DNA of 64,000 nucleotides from Labyrinthula sp. Ha (lineage: Eukaryota > Sar > Bigyra > Labyrinthulida > Labyrinthulaceae): contig JAALGZ010000038.1 of NCBI GenBank assembly GCA_015227615.1, forward strand, positions 286,728-350,727, given 5' to 3'. Below are positions 53,687 to 64,000 of this stretch, one piece after another. A program made the translations under genes and the position numbers. Under the pieces are notes generated by a model. That model had not been told where the DNA came from and ran no database searches. It worked only from the letters and a program-made list of their open reading frames with translations. Every line of letters starts with the position of its first letter. The stretch's first letter is position 1.

Positions 53687-56600
53687 TTAAACTTTTACGT
53701 GCTTGTAGTAAAGTTTGTCGTTAGCTTGCTTCCAAAGTTTTTTGAAATCAGCTTTGGTCGGTTGTTTAGTTTGTAAATCGGCAACATTGAAATCTCTTTT
53801 CACGTAAAACACTTTCAGCTTCTTTTCTTTAATCAAATCTTTCAAGAAATGAATCTGAACACTTAAATGTTTTTGCTTTGCGGTGACTGGTTTTTCTAAT
53901 GTATTAACGCATGTTTCGGAATCAGTGAGGATTACAGGTGAAGAATCAAGTTCACAATGTAGATCCTTGCAAAGTCCTGCAATTCCTTGTAATTGCTTAG
54001 CTGTTGAATGAATCTCCATCAACTCGGCACTTGCAGCTGAGGTTGCTACAACACTTTGTGCTTTGCTTTTTCCACTGACTAGAGATTGACCTAAGTAAAT
54101 TAGGTTTCCGCTAACCGATTTTCGATTTAATTTGTTAGCAGCCCATTCTGCGTCACAGAATGCGATTAGTTTAGTTTGAACATTTCCAGTTCCTTTGAAG
54201 AATCTTCTCTTTAGATTTTTTGTCTGTTGTAAGTAACCTAAGGTGTTCTTAATTGCTTTGATTGCCTCTTCAGTTACATTTTCGGTGAACCTGCTAGGAG
54301 CGTGTAGTGCAAAAAGTAAATCTAACCTTGTTAGTCTAAGGTAGATGAGAGATCCAAAGATTTGTCTGTAAGGAAATTTCGTGTTTGATTTGTGTTCAGG
54401 ATCGACTAGTGGTTTGAATGTAGCTGGAAGAGGTGTGTCTTTAGGTGTTGCAACTAAGTGTTTAAACTTCTTCAGTAATCCGTTGATGTACTTAGTTTGA
54501 TCAATTTCAAAATCTCCTTTGCTGTTTTTAGAAATGTTAACTCCTAAGAAATCCACTGATTCATTAAGATTTCCAACTGTGCATGTGTAAGACTTCTGAA
54601 ATGATTTAATGAATTTTGAGATTTCGTTTTTGTTTCCTAACATCAGAACATCATCCACGTACAAGAGTAAAATTAAGTTTTATTTGTAGTAAGCACATTC
54701 ATCAAATTTTGCTTGAAGGAAACCTAAATTGCGTAAGTTTGCTGTTACATTGTCATGCCACAGTTTAGGACTTTCTTTTAATCCGTAAAGCGCTTTGCAG
54801 ATTCTCATCACCATTGTCTTGTTTTCATGCTGTAGCGGATGACCATCAGGAATTTCGCAAAAGAGTTCCGTGTTTGGTGGAAGATCTGCGTAAAGAAAAG
54901 CTGTGCTGACATCCAGTGAGTTAAAGTCAAATCCTCTGCTTGCAGCAATTGCGAGAGCCACACTAAGACTTTCTGCGTTGAGTGTTGGTGAGCTTCGATG
55001 TGTAGTGATTTTGTAGCGTTGTTTTCGACCATTGTAAACGCAACGTGCCTTGTGCTTTCCATTACGTTTCTTCTTTACCAACATGGTGCACTTCCCAATG
55101 AACACGTCTTGTGGAAGAGTTGACCTTGGAACTAGTTTCATGACACCTCTAGTTTCAAGAGCATTAATTTCCTTCCGCACTGCTTCTAAGTAAAGTTTTT
55201 CTTCAGGATGATCTTTAATGTCTTTGTAAACGTTCGGAAGGTTCTTCAGCTTTGCTTCAATGATTTTCTGTTGTAACCTTTTCTTTTCTCCAAGTGTTTT
55301 TGGTTTAATTTTGTAGGTTCCATCCTCTGTTGTCTCCACAGTAAAAGCAACTGCTTTTCTGAGATCTAACATTGTGGCTTTTCTTCCAGATCTAGTTGTA
55401 ACGGTTTTAGTTCTTGGTTTTGCTAACAGAGTTTGTTTGTAGCTGTTTTTCTGGTTAATTGCTTCTTGTGAGTTGGTAACTGTCTCTTCATGATCATTTT
55501 GTTGCTCATTTCGACTGGTGTCTACTTCAACATCTAAATGTCCAAAATGATAATCATGCCCTAGATCCATGGAATTTTCTCGAATTTGTTCATTAGAAGG
55601 CTTTTGGACTGACTTATGTATGTTTTCGGTGTAATTTTTGTCATCGTTGAGATTAGATGAATTTTCATGTTGAGGTTCAAAATTTTGAGATTTTTGAAAA
55701 TTCCGAAATTCTTGATTTTCTTTGTTTTCGGGGCTTGGAGCCGTTTCAATATGTGTATCGACTCTATTTTGATTAAGATTTTCTTCATCATCGTCAGATT
55801 CAGAACTTTCGTAATTTAGCAAAAATTTGGCTTCTCCAAAGGAAAGCTTTTGATTCTTGCTGAATTCCTGATGCGTGCTAAATTCTTGAAACCAGACGTC
55901 TGTTAAGTTAACATGGATGACCTTTCCACTTTCTAAGTTGTAAATGATTGCTGTTTCATGACTAGCATGAGGTTGAAATCCAAGAAACAAACCTGCATTT
56001 GTTTGTTCTTGAAATTTCGATCTCTGGGTTTTACCTTTCAATGCATGATAAAGTGAACCAAAGATCTTGAGATTAGTGACTCTTGATTCTTTGTTGTAAA
56101 ACTTTTCAAAAGGAATTTCATCATTTAGTGAAGAGTGAGGACATCTGTTTTTGATGAATGCTGCGTAGTTGACTGCGTAGCACCAAAAAGAATCATCAAG
56201 TTTGGCGTTGATCAGTCCAGCTCTGGACATTGTTTTTAGAACACCAATGGTTCTTTCTGCAATTCCATTAAAAACATCATGTCTCTCTCTTGGTACGAGT
56301 TTAATTTTAATGTTTCTTGTGCTGAGGGCGTTCACAAATGTTGAGGATGTAAAGGCTGGTTGTCGATCAGTGACTAGAAGCTTTGGTGAAATCTGTAAGT
56401 TTGAGACTCCTCTAAAAAAGACTTTTGTAACGTAATCAGCGGTAGTTGATCTAAGTGGGATTGTTTCAACTAGTCTACTTTTTGCATCGACTAGAACCAT
56501 TACAGCAATGATTCCATTGATTTGTTTCCTTTTTGCTTTAGAAGGAATTAGTAGATCCATGACCAATGTGTCACCAACATTGACTGGGACATGCTTTTTG

Positions 56601-58246
56601 TTAGGATCAAGGTTTTTAATTTGACGTTGTACAGCTTTGGCTTGGATGCAAGTTTGACAGCCATCTGTTTTGAAAGTTTTCTTTATCAAGTTAAGTTTTC
56701 TTAATTTATCGGATCCAACATGCATCAGTTTACGATGCCAAATGCTAGGATCTGAAGTAGCTAATGATGCCAAACCAAGTGGTAGGATTTCTACAAAAGT
56801 CTTTTTACCAAACAATGTAGCGTTGAATCGTTTTCCGTTTGGTAAGGTGATGAAAGGCTTAGGGCCATGTTGAACTTTGATGTTTCTAGTTTCGAGATCA
56901 AAATTGCACAGGATGTTAAAAGCACTTTCAGGGATGTACAATGCGTTTACCTCAAATTTCATTGTAGGTGCTTCTCTAAATGAAAAACATGCAATTCCCG
57001 AACCAGCGCTGTGTGTAGAGTCAACTGTTTGCTGTAATGTAGTTGAGTCAGGATTTAGTTTCCTAAAAAATCTCTTGTCTTTGAAAATGAAGACATCGCT
57101 ACATGAGTCAAGTCCAGCAAAATTTTCAGGAAGTGATGTAGAGAGTGAGCTTGCAAAGGAAAAAGGATCAAAGCTACTCTGCTGTGATGTGCTAGTAATT
57201 GCTGCTGATTTTCTAAAAGATCTTTGTCTGTAAAATGGACTTTTTGGATTTGTTGAGCAAATCTTCTCGTAGTGGTTCATCTTTGCACAGAGTTTGCACA
57301 TGTAACCAATGGCTGGACATTGCTCCTTGCTGTGAGACTTAGTCTCACCACAACGTCCACAAACCTTGGATGATCTTTTCTTGCCTGCTGAGTTAGTTGA
57401 TGTTGCTGCAACTGATTGAAATGAAACATCAAACGGAATCAAACCGCTGGGGTTGTTTTGCAGGATTCCTTGTTGAAACTCAGTCATGTAGTCCATCAGT
57501 AATGCTGGTTTAAATTGATCAAGAAGGTTCACCAGATTAAAGACTGCATTGTTTTTCGAGCGTTGTAGTAGAATCTTCGTTTGAAACAGAATCATTTGAT
57601 CTTTTGTGTTTTGAAAAAGTTCTACTTCGTTGTATTTCTGTAGTAGCTTCTCAAATGTTTTGATGAAATCAGTGATCGATGATTCTTCTTTCCATGTTAG
57701 TTGTAAGAGATTCTGGAAAGCAACACGATTTCTAGTTTCTGAAGGTAGAAAATGTTTTGCACCGATTCTTCTTAAGATCTTGTTGAATCGATGTGGTGTT
57801 CTAACTGTAGACAAAAACTCAATGTCTTTTTGCCAAATTGAAATTAGGTCGTCGCTCAGGTTGTCGTCCACATCTTCATCCAGTTCGTAGATTCTTGTGC
57901 TAGAACCAGGAGACGCGGGATCGTAAGATTCGATGATTTCGTCAATCATGTATCTTTTGAAACCTTTAAAGTAACTTCTTAAAGATCTCCCTTGTACTGT
58001 TAGTGGCAATGCCAAAAGGTAGAGTTCTACAGCTCGTTTTAGGCTAGAAAAGCTGTGTTTTCCAGTTGATTTGATGAGGTTCTCAAGTCGTTTTCTGGCT
58101 AGCTTGTAGCCGTCAAAACCGACTTCACCCCCTTTAATTAAGATTGTCTTTGATTTGAGGGTAGTTCCCTCGTTAAAAATAAAAGCTTCTTCTGCCTGAG
58201 AACTTGATTCTTCGCGCGCTTCCTCCTGTGGCGTCGTCGTTTCCAT
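53687..58246 (-). pseudogene. Copia Gag-Pol of element B, single in-frame TAA before the RT active site
   Basis: One frame of 1520 codons from ATG 58246, interrupted only by TAA at 54680-54682 (codon 1189). Domains: Gag with zinc knuckles (CGRCGETKSHSKEQC, CKLCAKMNHYEKIC); a protease site weakened to AGLDSCSD; integrase WHRKLMHVG...CQTC, core VMDLL, TDRQPAF and NGIAERT; RT with LDVSTAFLYADLP and LYGLKESPKLWH. The stop falls eight codons upstream of the catalytic YVDDVL, splitting RT. RNase H follows with FCDAEWA and TDSETC. A long Asn/Glu-rich linker lies between integrase and RT. Either recently disabled, or the stop is read through at low level. An ATG-less upstream extension to 58255 is ignored. 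Confidence 0.85.
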
Positions 58247-58254
58247 CGCAACCA
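58243..58254 (-). other. Primer-binding site of element B, overlapping the gag start codon
   Basis: The element strand reads TGGTTGCGATGG immediately after the 5' LTR; TGG complements a tRNA CCA end. The gag ATG (58246-58244) is inside this site, so there is practically no leader. Confidence 0.65.
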
Positions 58255-58511
58255 AGTGAGAGAAAAGAAAAGGCGTATACTAAGTAGAGATTTAGATAAG
58301 TAGTGAGAAAATGCAGAAGCTTAAAGTTCAAGTTTAGAGCTTTAAATTGATGTAAATAATGTCTTCTAACTCGCAGTATTTGTTGAGATACGAGTCAATG
58401 AATAATTTGTAAATTTGTGTCTTTGATTGATAGGTTAATTGTTAGGCGGTGTTTACAGTAATGTCATACTGTGATATAATAGTATGTAACTATCAAAGGA
58501 AGTCTTTGAGT
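58255..58511 (-). repeat. 5' LTR of copia element B
   Basis: Same block as 53417-53673 with about seven substitutions or 1-nt indels. Its inner edge is fixed by the primer-binding site that starts at the next base. Confidence 0.85.
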
Positions 58512-58726
58512 AGGGCTGGTTGGTTTATCACCGAAGAGAACCGGAAATTTACATATTTACAAACATAATGCTCTTGTTAGTATTATTGTTTTGCTTTCAA
58601 GTAACTGACTGTTCAATAGTCCATTCGAAGCAAATAAAAATCTAATAAAATCTGCTCTTCCATGTTTAACATATTTGATTAGATATAGCGACTGCAGGTT
58701 CGTAAACCCCAATACTTATGGATTGG

Positions 58727-58734
58727 GATATCAC
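58727..58734. repeat. 8-bp target duplication GATATCAC, left copy
   Basis: Identical to 59322-59329 across the MITE. Eight bp is the hAT superfamily length. Confidence 0.85.
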
Positions 58735-59321
58735 TAGGGGTGTTATTTGATTTATTGATAATTTATCAATAAAAGATTTCCTTATATTTTTCTTATTGAT
58801 TGATTCTGATAATTCCCAAATTATTTTGGTTGATTATTGATTATCAATGATAATCAATAATAAATTGGGCCACATGGCCTTTGACTAAGCGGTCAAGAAA
58901 AGCTATATTTCCTGTTGCCACCGTATGGAATTCTCCTAAGAACGGAGCATATAACTAAAGTTTCTTAACGGCGGAACCTTATTTTACTGTAACAAACCTT
59001 TTTGCCAAATCTGTCCTGAGGTAGTACTAAAGCAGGAGCCTTACCGTTATGCCGCAGCATAATACTTCATTAAGAAACCCAACATATAACCCTGCTACAT
59101 TCTATTACTGGTTATTCCAGGACTATATGGTCTATTTATACGTATTTTCGTGCGTAGTATAAATAAAAAATATGTTGTTGGACCGTTTCGTTCCAAGGCC
59201 AGGTGGACCTATTTATTATTGATTATTATTTGATAATCAAAATGAAAATTCTTTTATTGATAATCAGAATCAAAATGATTGTCAAATAATTATTGATAAT
59301 TTTTATCAAATAACACCCCTA
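58735..59321. mobile_element. hAT-type MITE
   Basis: 587 bp with terminal inverted repeats TAGGGGTGTTATTTGAT...ATCAAATAACACCCCTA, flanked by perfect 8-bp duplications. Sub-terminal regions are full of ATTGATAAT/ATTATCAAT inverted repeats. No transposase frame. Termini of the form TAGGGGTG and the 8-bp duplication are typical of hAT elements, so it was probably mobilised by a hAT transposase elsewhere in the genome. A decayed relative is at 32625-33072. Confidence 0.85.
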
Positions 59322-59329
59322 GATATCAC
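59322..59329. repeat. 8-bp target duplication GATATCAC, right copy
   Basis: Matches 58727-58734. Confidence 0.85.
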
Positions 59330-60915
59330 TGCTCCGATGCAAAACTAAAGCAAAAATATATTCATGGTATCTCACATTCACTCTCAAACTTAAGTTAAAA
59401 TCTAGTGGAAATGGGTGACTCAATGATGATGATGGATTCCAATATAATTTTGGACAATTGAAAATTAAGAACAATTAAGCAATAATATAAACAAAAGGAT
59501 GTCCCAAGTGAAACATAACTTGAGAAACAGTTCCAAAACAGAAGAGATAATCACCTATTTTTAATTGAAATGTATAATGATTATTAAATTATATATTGCT
59601 TTTATGACACAAAAGTTACACCCTCTAGATTCAGAATCTCGGAGAAGAGAGTTTGAGACCTTTCTAAGATATCCCACAGAATCAGGTGACATAGTTGAAG
59701 TAAGGTGAACGCACTGAATAATTCATTTAAAGTTTGAATTATTTCCTCTGCAGGATTGTAATACCAAAATATTTTATTTCTTGGATTCCTTTCCGCAAGT
59801 GAAGAAAACAAAGCACTCATTATCTTCAAATTTTTTATTTGATTTGTATCTTCTAAGTTGAGCGTTCATGCAATAAAATTGCTTTTCAAAAGCAACACAG
59901 TAAGTAATATCAAGAGTATTTGATATGTATTTTGTTCCTAAGAATTATTAGTTTTCGACATTGTTTTTCTGGAGATCCTATTTTTTGTAAACATTTTTTG
60001 GAGAAGCCTTAAGAATATGGGAAAGTTAGAGCAAAGAAAGATTATTCTATCAAATAAGTATAGGATTAAAAATAACAGACTTAGAGAAGTAGAATAATTG
60101 GTCTTAATCGGAATAAATTTGAAAAATACGAGATTTCTGGCGCTGAGGTACAGTCATCTACTTCTTAACTTCCAGTTTAATTGAGGCTGACTCTATACTA
60201 AAGAAATATAAACATACTACTTTGTTAATAGAATTATTTAAGCTAAAATTGAAACTGAATTACGATGAATATTGTTCTCTAAATGACAATCAAACCATTT
60301 TAATGTATACTCCAATATTTTTTGGAATAGGTAATAGAAGATCAGAAAAAAAACAGCATTGGTGAGAACTCTATGTAAAAAAAAGTTCTCACCTGAAAAG
60401 CCTTCAACTGTTTATTTAGATGACATAAATATTATACATCCACATTTTCAATAGTTTGAACCTTTAACTAAGCAGCAACCCAACATGGAAAGGATTAAAA
60501 AATCACCAATACATATACCTATCAAGATGAACTAAATGGAACATCAAATTATATTTTTAGGTTTAAACAAGAATTGGTTGAAAGAACTGTATAAGATGAA
60601 TTTTTTAAATGGGTTTTTCTATGTGAAAAACTAGCATAGAGGTGAAACTCCTTTCTTGTAAGTATTTGAATTTGGGGTCAACAAATATTTTCTTCATCTC
60701 ACTATTTACTTATGAATTCAAAAACGTTTTATGTTCTTGCTTTCAATTTAGTGAAACTGACTCCCAGAGATATTTTTCAGCCGAGTTTCTGAGCTGACAG
60801 TATTATTCATGATGCACAAAATGATCATCTTTTTCTTGTAAGAATATTTTGAAGACCTTTTTTGAGAAAAGGTTAAAGTAGTCTGAAGAAACCAAATGTT
60901 GTCATTAAAAAGTTT
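59330..60915. other. Mostly noncoding; one coding-like minus-strand frame
   Basis: A minus-strand frame at 59602-59829 (SALFSSLAERNPRNKIFWYYNPAEEIIQ... in part) is more protein-like than most chance frames. It is open further upstream to about 59866 but ends in TAA and has no recognised family. The rest holds nothing I can support. Confidence 0.3.
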
Positions 60916-61923
60916 ATGTCCAATCTCTCTCAAAACTTAAACATTCTAGCTTCAGACTTAAGTAAATATATTTTTTCAATTGATAATTCTAATGGGCACC
61001 ATCCGTCAGAAACATTTGCTCTCAATACAAGACTAACCGAAGGCACGAGGTATTCTTTTTCCATAAACAATCTGTTTGTCTTGAATGGATTTAATTCCCG
61101 GACAATTGTCGGGAAGAAAATAACTATATAATCTTAAGAAGCTTTAGTCATAAGTCCTTAGACTATAGTTTTTCTAATGATGATATTAATACAATGTTAG
61201 ACCTTTATGTTCAAGCTAGGATTATGATATTTTTTGCTGACCTTGATTTAAGAGAGGTTGAGAGTTATCTATTTTACACCTTCTTTTCTAGCAGAGGCAC
61301 TCGGAAGTTTTATCAGGGATCCAAGTTTTCGCCAACTCTGTTATTGATTAAATAAACTGAATGCTTTGATTACCGAGTATATATTGAGCAAGGAAAACAT
61401 ACTAAGAGGATTTTTGATGTTCTGTTGAAGAGATAGACACTTGAAGAAAAGAAATTTGCATTGAATATTGGTTTGAAAAGTTTAATTTTAATACAACTGC
61501 AAAAGAGAATAATATTTTATAGCACCAGAACTGCTTCCGACAAAAATAAATTATAATATAAATTTACCAAAAGAAAGTGACTTTAAGATAAATTTTCAGA
61601 ACCCTATAACTATTGGAAATTTTGTTCAAATTATAGTTACTTTTATTTGTTATACGGATATTATAGAGACTTTTCTATACAAAGGATATGCAAGGTTTAA
61701 CTTGAGTACGAGCTGCACAATTGATTTTTTTGCAGGTAGTGAAAATTTTATCAGTTTTAAGTTAGTTTAGGAAAAAGACTTTAAATTTTTGAAGGGTATT
61801 GTTGAACGCATAAAAATTTTATATACAGATTACTTGGCATAAATTAGAGAATAAATTGAAAATTAATATAGGATTTATGTCATGAGAAAATTGTAAATGC
61901 GTGTCATGACAATAACCTTTTAG
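60916..61923 (+). pseudogene. Possible broken coding region in three frames
   Basis: ATG 60916 begins MSNLSQNLNILASDLSKYIF and runs 71 codons. A second frame at about 61139-61352 (phrases such as DLDLREVESYLFY) and a third at 61522-61770 (TIGNFVQIIVTFICYTDII) follow in the same direction, with protein-like composition. No 28-31-nt GT-AG intron that I tried joins them. The third frame continues past 61770 through only TAG/TAA codons to a TGA near 61921. Either a decayed gene or chance. No family recognised. Confidence 0.25.
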
Positions 61924-62790
61924 TAATGAAAGGAAGTTTTTCTTTATAGTAAATAATAACTAGCAGAAATCTCGCGTAAATGTTTTCTCTGAACTGCTGC
62001 AGGAAAATTTCACTTAAAATGTTATTGATAGAGGTAATTAGCTACTAATTGGCGAGGACAAATAAGTCAGCTTGATAGTCTGAACTTCCACAGTTTTCAC
62101 TATGATAATTTAAATGTATAGTTTATATTTTTCTGAGAAAAAGTAGGTAATTATTCTCGGTTTCTATCTGTTTTAGATGTCTTCATTTCCTTAAGCGTAA
62201 TAAGAGTAAGGATTTGTTTCGCTACACCTGTTGAGCTTAGAGTTAAAACCATTGAAACTAAACTAGCTCATTTCATATCCTATAAACTTTTAGTATTTTC
62301 TAGTGTTGCTTACTAAAATGAAATCAAGTATTTATTTTTTTGTTATGTGTATTGTAAGTAATTCTAAACACCCAAAGAAGTCCTTTGATGTTCAAACTTG
62401 TAACGTTAATAGCAACACAGAACTGCATTAATGTAAAGGTTCAAGTAATGAGTTAACACTGAACAACAAAAAAATCTTCCAATTCTTTAAACTCATCTCC
62501 CTCTTCGATCAAGTGCTCAATTATTAGAAACCTTCATCACATCGAGGATCTATGAACATAGTCTGCACAGCCGGAATAATGTAAATATCTGTGAAGGTAT
62601 TCTCGTGCTGAAGCAAAAGGTGCGACTTAAACTACGATATACATTTTAAAGTTTCAAATAATTCGCAAAAATTAAAAGAAAAGATACGAAATTTATTGTG
62701 AATTCAAAAGGGTGCAGTTGCTGAAGTATCCATCAATAATTGTGCCGTAAAATAATAACTTTTTTTCAAAACAACACAAACAATAAAAAA
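61924..62790. other. Noncoding stretch
   Basis: No frame or motif I can support in this 0.87 kb. Confidence 0.45.
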
Positions 62791-63777
62791 ATGAAAACCT
62801 TCTTAATTTTAGTGTTTTTACATTTTGCTCATAGCACTCCATAAGGAGATTTTCAGGAAACTATTCTGGATTTTGAAGCTATCTAAATTGCGTATGATAA
62901 GAGCAGCTTGAATGCAGAAATAACTGGATATACATATTCTGTATATACAAGATGTACTAAAGTTACTGATCAATTCTGGATTACAAGACAGATTGTAAAT
63001 GGAGGTGATCAAACTAAATGTTTGCAAATTGGATCTGCAACCGGTTCAAATTAAACTTAGAATTTTACTTGCAATGCTATGAATAGATTGCAACAATTTG
63101 ATGTAAACCCTTTTCCCAATAGAGAAATAGAAAGTGCACATAGGGAAGTTATCCTCACAAAGTTATCTTCAAGTGGTTTTGTCTTCTTTCTATTCTCTGC
63201 AGGGTCATAATTGAGTACATGGTGAATATCTACTGAGTTCTCAAGAGAGGCATTCAGTCCCATTTAATCTATTATAGATGGAACCCGTATAGTGCGAAGA
63301 TTGCCTGACATGTATTTTACAGGAACTACATCCTGCATACACGCTGATGATCAGCCGTGGGTTTATAATTCCATATCAAAGCAAATTAGTATTATGGAGG
63401 ACAGAAATTTTTTTGAATATTTTTGCAATCACTGGTAGAACAAACATGAATACTAAAACTTGGATGCAGGGATTTATTTACCAGTTGTTTAGTCTAACTA
63501 CTATTTTCAGTTGCATTAATAATAGGAGAGCATGAAAATATAGTTCTAGCCCAACTTCTTGCCGCTGAGTGACTCTCTTTTATACCCGAAAGTTAGCCCC
63601 CGGCTAAATAAAGTACAGCTAATAAATTGGAATTTGCAGCAGTTCATCCAAGGGAAGTTTCTTTAAGTAGTTAGTCAGGGTTATCATATCATCTTGAGTC
63701 TAATCTATTCAAATTGTAATCCTTACTGTATCCCAGAACCATATATGTTTCATGCTCTATCTAACTATGTCTTATGA
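62791..63777 (+). pseudogene. Possible decayed secreted-protein gene with TAA/TAG-only breaks
   Basis: ATG 62791 starts MKTFLILVFLHFAHSTP, a good signal peptide, then TAA. The same frame continues with coding-like base bias (first codon positions rich in G and A over the first 90 codons) and phrases such as ITGYTYSVYTRCTKVTDQFW and GDQTKCLQIGSATGSN. Over 329 codons there are about 16 TAA/TAG but just one internal TGA (63223-63225) before the terminal TGA at 63775. Best read as a pseudogene of a secreted, cysteine-bearing protein. An alternative is a gene written in a TAA/TAG=Gln code. Chance remains possible for the second half. Confidence 0.3.
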
Positions 63778-64000
63778 GAACTGTATTCTAATAGAATGTC
63801 TTATGGTAACAAATTCTTGTACTCTCTATCTTTATTTCTTTTCAACTTTAATTAATACAGTTATTTTCTCAGTAATTTACATCTGTTTTTTTTCCTCTTA
63901 GACTCCTCGTCAACATTAATGCTCGCCAGAGTCCAGGAAACAGTAGTATCATGTTTTCTATGGAATAATTTTGGTTTATAACATTAAAAAAGAGATTTTA
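63778..64000. other. Noncoding stretch to window end
   Basis: Nothing supported. Confidence 0.4.

Larger units (their letters stand above)
53417..58511 (-). mobile_element. Older Ty1/copia retrotransposon (element B) with one in-frame stop
   Basis: 5,095 bp: two 257-bp LTRs differing at roughly seven places, imperfect flanking duplication (AGAGC at 53412-53416, AGGGC at 58512-58516), a primer-binding site touching the 5' LTR, and a Gag-Pol frame with a single internal TAA. LTR divergence shows it is older than element A. The two elements share domain order but little sequence, so they are different copia families. Confidence 0.9.

Noticed and set aside
1-64000. tRNA, rRNA, CRISPR arrays and bacterial-type operons
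   Set aside because: No B-box-like GGTTCRANNCC with a plausible cloverleaf, no rRNA core sequences and no spaced direct repeats were found by reading. Covariance-model and rRNA searches would be decisive but could not be run.

Overview
This window looks like nuclear DNA of a microbial eukaryote. It is AT-rich and uses the standard genetic code: the well-supported genes end in TAA, TAG or TGA and have no internal stops. They carry eukaryote-type proteins (profilin, Pol5/MYBBP1A, Trm61, Tpt1, an LRR-Roc-COR GTPase), Ty1/copia retrotransposons and spliceosomal introns. The introns are tiny. Twelve that I could place by restoring frame and family similarity are all 28-31 nt, almost always GTA/GTG...AG and mostly ending TTTAG. 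Such introns are known from only a few protist lineages. The long-insert profilin and the App1-like phosphatase architecture suggest a SAR-type protist, but I cannot name a genus.

Layout: (1) 1-19.0 kb is mostly gene-poor. It holds a secreted-protein 5' end at the left edge (minus), a tetraspan COPI-associated/TVP-like protein with an NPF tail (5.65-6.49 kb) and an unknown membrane protein (13.36-13.94 kb). (2) 19.05-29.7 kb is a very compact cluster with strictly alternating strands: rhodanese(-), Pol5(+), profilin(-), ketopantoate-reductase-like(+), App1/DUF2183 phosphatase(-), Tpt1(+), Trm61(-), small ORF(+). Start-to-start gaps are as small as 17 bp and stop-to-stop gaps 5-6 bp. (3) 29.7-34.1 kb is a desert with a decayed hAT-type MITE. 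(4) 34.1-36.5 kb has exons of an LRR-like gene. (5) 36.55-41.57 kb is an intact copia element with identical 123-bp LTRs. (6) 41.85-47.84 kb is a second compact cluster: secreted lipase(-), theta-like GST(+), AIG2/GGCT-like(-), small two-exon gene(+) and a six-exon Roco gene(+) whose start overlaps the gene before it. (7) 47.8-53.4 kb is a desert. (8) 53.42-58.51 kb is an older copia element with one in-frame stop. (9) 58.73-59.32 kb is a hAT-type MITE with a perfect 8-bp target duplication. (10) 59.4-64 kb holds broken coding-like frames.

Functionally the genes are housekeeping: tRNA modification (Trm61) and tRNA splicing (Tpt1), ribosome biogenesis (Pol5), actin (profilin), lipid or membrane work (App1-like, COPI-associated, lipase) and thiol/redox chemistry (rhodanese, GST, GGCT-like). 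Short shared CCAAT-like motifs sit in two of the head-to-head intergenic regions, and one is matched over 15 bp in the LTR of the young copia element.
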